37,382 nt of DNA, from the NCBI GenBank assembly GCA_029961075.1, contig JASBVL010000022.1, forward strand, positions 1-37,382, in the 5' to 3' direction. This stretch comes from Sphaerobacter sp. GTDB lineage: Bacteria > Chloroflexota > Chloroflexia > Thermomicrobiales > Thermomicrobiaceae. Both the position numbers and the translations under genes were made by a program. Below are positions 35,186 to 37,382 of the stretch, in pieces. Under the pieces are notes generated by a model that was not told where the DNA came from, searched no databases, and was given only the letters and a program-made list of their open reading frames with translations. Within the stretch, counting starts at the first letter, position 1; every line of letters starts with the position of its first letter.

Positions 35186-36556
35186 CTAGGCGCTTTGCTG
35201 GCTGGGCAGCGCCTGCTCCGCCTCGGCAGGCATGACCGTGAGCTCCAGCCCCTCGATCCCGATCACGCGCACCGCCGTGCCCGGCTCGAGCGGCCCTGCC
35301 GGGCTGGAGGCGCGCCACAGCTCACCCTCGACGAAGACGTATCCGTGCGGGGCGAGCGCCTCGCGGACCGTCCCGATCGCGCCGACCAGGCCCTCCCGGC
35401 CGGTCGTCGGGCGCCGCATCTGCGCCCGCGCCACGGAGCCGACGATGAACAGGAAGAACGCGGAAACGAGGATGGTCACGGTCGCGACGACCAGCTTGGA
35501 GATCTGCATCGCCGTGCCCGCGGTCGAGTTCATCAGCATGATTGAGCCGAGGGCGAAGGCGATGACACCGCCGATGGTGAGGACGCCGTGGCTCGGGACG
35601 TAGACATCGATGATGAAGAGCAGGAAGCCGAAGCCCATCAGCAGCACACCGGCCCAGTTCACGTCGAGCGTGCCGAGCGAGAAGAGGGCCAGCAGGACGA
35701 AGATGCCGCCGATCACCCCGGGGAGGATCGACCCGGGGTTCGCCAGCTCCAGGAAGAGCCCCAGCATGCCCAGGCTGAGCAGGATGTAGGCGATGCTCGG
35801 GTCACTGATCAGCTGGAAGAACTGCTCGCCGAGTCCCATGCCCGTGGTCCGGACCTCAGCGCCGCGGGTCTGCAGCGTCACGGTCCCCGCCGCCGTCTCG
35901 ACCGTGCGGCCGTCGACGGCCTCGAGCAGCGTCGGCAGGTCCGGCGCGATCAGGTCGATGACGTTGAGTTCGAGCGCCTGCTGCGCCGTGATGTTCTCCG
36001 CCTCGCGCACGGCTCGCTCGGCCCAGTCGGCGTTGCGCCCGCGCGCCTCGGCGAAGCCACGAATCTTGGCGACGGCGTCGTTGACGACCTTCTTCGTCAT
36101 CGCGTCATCGGCCTGCTGTGCCTGACCGCTCTCGTCGAGGAAGACCGGCGTGGCGGAGCCGATGTTGGTCGAGGGGGCCATGGCCGCGATGTGGGCGGCG
36201 TAGGTGATGTAGACCCCGGCCGAGCCGGCCCGCGCACCCGATGGCGCCACGTAGACGATGACCGGCACCGGGCTGCTGAAGATATCCGCGGTGATGTCAT
36301 CCATGGCGCTGCTCAGCCCGCCGGGGGTGTCCATGCGCAAGACGACCGCCGCCGCGCCGGACCGCTCGGCGTCGCGCAGCCCGCGATCCACGTAGGTGGC
36401 CATGACCGGGGTGATCGGCCCGTCGATCTCGAGCACCCGCACGTGCGGCGTCTGGGCCGAGGCGCGCGGGGTGAGCAGCACCGCGAGCGCCAGCAACCAC
36501 ACCGCGACGAGGGCGGTGACCCGATGGCGTGAGCTGTGTCGCTGCATGGGGGCCAT
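35186..36556 (-). CDS. NfeD-family ClpP-class membrane serine protease
   Basis: A 456-residue long-form NfeD protein. A signal peptide or first helix (12-34) precedes a ClpP-like domain with [38 protein letters not shown] holding the nucleophile Ser112, and the catalytic Lys at 155 or 156 in MTKKVVND, as in PH1510-N. Four or five membrane helices follow (about 255-380), then an OB-fold-like C-terminal domain with [20 protein letters not shown]. It probably cleaves the slipin encoded next. ATG 36556 is chosen because AGGAG precedes it. An earlier in-frame ATG lies inside the TATAAT promoter box, so it cannot be the start if that promoter is used. Confidence 0.92.
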   Translation of the reverse strand: MAPMQRHSSRHRVTALVAVWLLALAVLLTPRASAQTPHVRVLEIDGPITPVMATYVDRGLRDAERSGAAAVVLRMDTPGGLSSAMDDITADIFSSPVPVIVYVAPSGARAGSAGVYITYAAHIAAMAPSTNIGSATPVFLDESGQAQQADDAMTKKVVNDAVAKIRGFAEARGRNADWAERAVREAENITAQQALELNVIDLIAPDLPTLLEAVDGRTVETAAGTVTLQTRGAEVRTTGMGLGEQFFQLISDPSIAYILLSLGMLGLFLELANPGSILPGVIGGIFVLLALFSLGTLDVNWAGVLLMGFGFLLFIIDVYVPSHGVLTIGGVIAFALGSIMLMNSTAGTAMQISKLVVATVTILVSAFFLFIVGSVARAQMRRPTTGREGLVGAIGTVREALAPHGYVFVEGELWRASSPAGPLEPGTAVRVIGIEGLELTVMPAEAEQALPSQQSA

Positions 36557-36581
36557 GATGTGAGCGCTCCTACTCACCATC

Positions 36582-36587
36582 ATTATA
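36582..36587 (-). promoter_or_regulatory. TATAAT -10 box of the nfeD operon
   Basis: A perfect TATAAT on the minus strand lies 26 bases before the chosen nfeD ATG. No good -35 match is visible at 17-18 bases, so it may depend on an activator or on another sigma factor. Confidence 0.5.
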
Positions 36588-36736
36588 CGCAACTCTGCGA
36601 ATCTCTGGCCGCCCTGCCCGGGCGTGGTTTAGGAGGAATGGGTCCCTCCCCGCGCGCGCCTCCCGCGCTAGGCTTGACCGTGCGGCGGCCGACGCGGCCG
36701 CGCAAGGCGCACGGGGTCAACGCAGAGGGCGACAGC

Positions 36737-37382
36737 GTGCTGCGCAGAGAGAGTGTCGCGCTGCTGCTGGGGGCGCTGCTGGTCGTCCTGGCGGGTCCGC
36801 TGCTCCCCGCCCGCGGGACGGAGCTCGGCAGCGAGGCGCTCCGGCAGGTCTGGGAGCGCACCGATCGGCCGGTCCGCGAGGGGCGCGTCAGCCGGGCGTG
36901 GGTCTGGGGACCGGCGCCGATCACCCCGCTGCTGCGTGAGCCCGGCGGTGCCGCGCCGGCGGCGGGCGCGGCGGGCGAGCGCTGGGTCCAGTACTTCGAC
37001 AAGGGGCGCCTGGAGATCCCCGACCCGGCGAGCGGCGCCGACGCCCCGGGGGCCGTGACCGCCGGTTTGCTGGCGCTGGAGTTGATCACCGGCCAGGTCC
37101 AGCTCGGCTATCGCCAGCCCCACGCCGCGCCGCCCGCCGAGATCGCCATCGTCGGCGATGCGGACGACCCGGTGGTGCCCACCTACGCCACCCTCAACGC
37201 CCGCCTCCGGGACGCGCCGCTGCCGGTCGGCTCCCCGGTGCGCCAGGTGCTGGACCGCGCCGGCCGCGTCACCAGCGATCCGGCGCTGGGCGCGTTGGGG
37301 GTCACGGCGGCGGTGCATATCCCGGAGACCAACCACAGCATCGCCTCGGTCTTCTGGGAGTACCTGCACGCCTCCGGTCCGA
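36737..37382 (+). CDS. Secreted protein with a VQYFDKGRLE motif, N-terminal part (cut by window edge)
   Basis: The frame is open to the end of the window (215 residues). From the GTG at 36737 it gives a clean signal peptide (VLRRESVALLLGALLVVLAG), then a conserved-looking block: WERTDRPVREGRVSRAWVWG, a Gly/Ala-rich stretch, WVQYFDKGRLEIPDP (83-97), VTAGLLALELITGQVQLG and GDADDPVVPTYATLNARLR. The VQYF motif also occurs twice in the L,D-transpeptidase at 23.4 kb. The catalytic or binding domain is outside the window. GAGGG lies seven bases before the GTG. The frame stays open up to an ATG at 36638, but that start sits one base after AGGAGG and gives a poor N-terminus. Confidence 0.7.
   Translation, partial: MLRRESVALLLGALLVVLAGPLLPARGTELGSEALRQVWERTDRPVREGRVSRAWVWGPAPITPLLREPGGAAPAAGAAGERWVQYFDKGRLEIPDPASGADAPGAVTAGLLALELITGQVQLGYRQPHAAPPAEIAIVGDADDPVVPTYATLNARLRDAPLPVGSPVRQVLDRAGRVTSDPALGALGVTAAVHIPETNHSIASVFWEYLHASGP

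Overview
The window is very GC-rich (about 70% by eye) bacterial chromosome. Almost every gene is a housekeeping or transport gene with Gram-positive-type layout: rpsP-khpA-rimM, rsmD-coaD and a T-box-controlled trp operon. The Agl23-type membrane glycosyltransferases, the Chloroflexi-style surface proteins with VQYF repeats, the Tat-lipoprotein solute-binding proteins and the NfeD/slipin pair together suggest a Chloroflexota member, probably class Thermomicrobia (Sphaerobacter-like). That placement is inference from gene content; no rRNA is present to confirm it. No prophage, insertion sequence, tRNA, rRNA or CRISPR was seen.

Layout. Positions 1-2.3 kb (minus): a peptide-type ABC solute-binding lipoprotein followed by a permease cut by the window edge. 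2.4-2.7 kb: a broken acetamidase/formamidase remnant that still has a promoter and ribosome-binding site. 2.7-4.0 kb (minus): a DegT-family aminotransferase. 4.1-6.7 kb (plus): pheA-rsmD-coaD plus a SepIVA/DivIVA-like coiled-coil gene, closed by a strong hairpin. 7.0-7.8 kb: a beta-rich toastrack-like protein. 8.3-12.2 kb (minus): a second peptide-type ABC operon (binding protein and two permeases, no ATPase in the window).

12.4-22.0 kb (plus) is the centrepiece. A TTGACA promoter and a tryptophan T-box leader (UGG specifier, intrinsic terminator) precede trpE-G-D-C-F-B-A, in which all six junctions overlap by one to four bases. aroH (chorismate mutase), aroF (DAHP synthase) and hisIE follow. 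With pheA at 4.2 kb, the window holds the entry step of the shikimate pathway, both branch-point enzymes at chorismate, the prephenate dehydratase and the whole tryptophan branch.

22.0-23.3 kb (minus): rpsP-khpA-rimM from a near-consensus promoter. 23.4-24.5 kb: a secreted L,D-transpeptidase with two VQYF repeats. 24.6-27.6 kb (minus): dxs and rsmG, separated by a pair of inverted hairpin repeats with compensatory changes. 27.8 kb: a stand-alone receiver protein. 28.3-32.7 kb (minus): two related GT-C membrane proteins, one of them Agl23-like. 32.9-33.8 kb: the PEP synthase/PPDK regulatory protein. 33.8-36.6 kb (minus): nfeD, slipin and a small unknown gene. 36.7 kb to the end: the start of another secreted protein carrying the same VQYF-type motif as the transpeptidase.

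Promoters found by eye are mostly of one type, TTGAC(A/G/C) with a 17-18 bp spacer and a T-rich -10. Where several starts were possible, the choice was made on ribosome-binding-site spacing and is explained in the entry.
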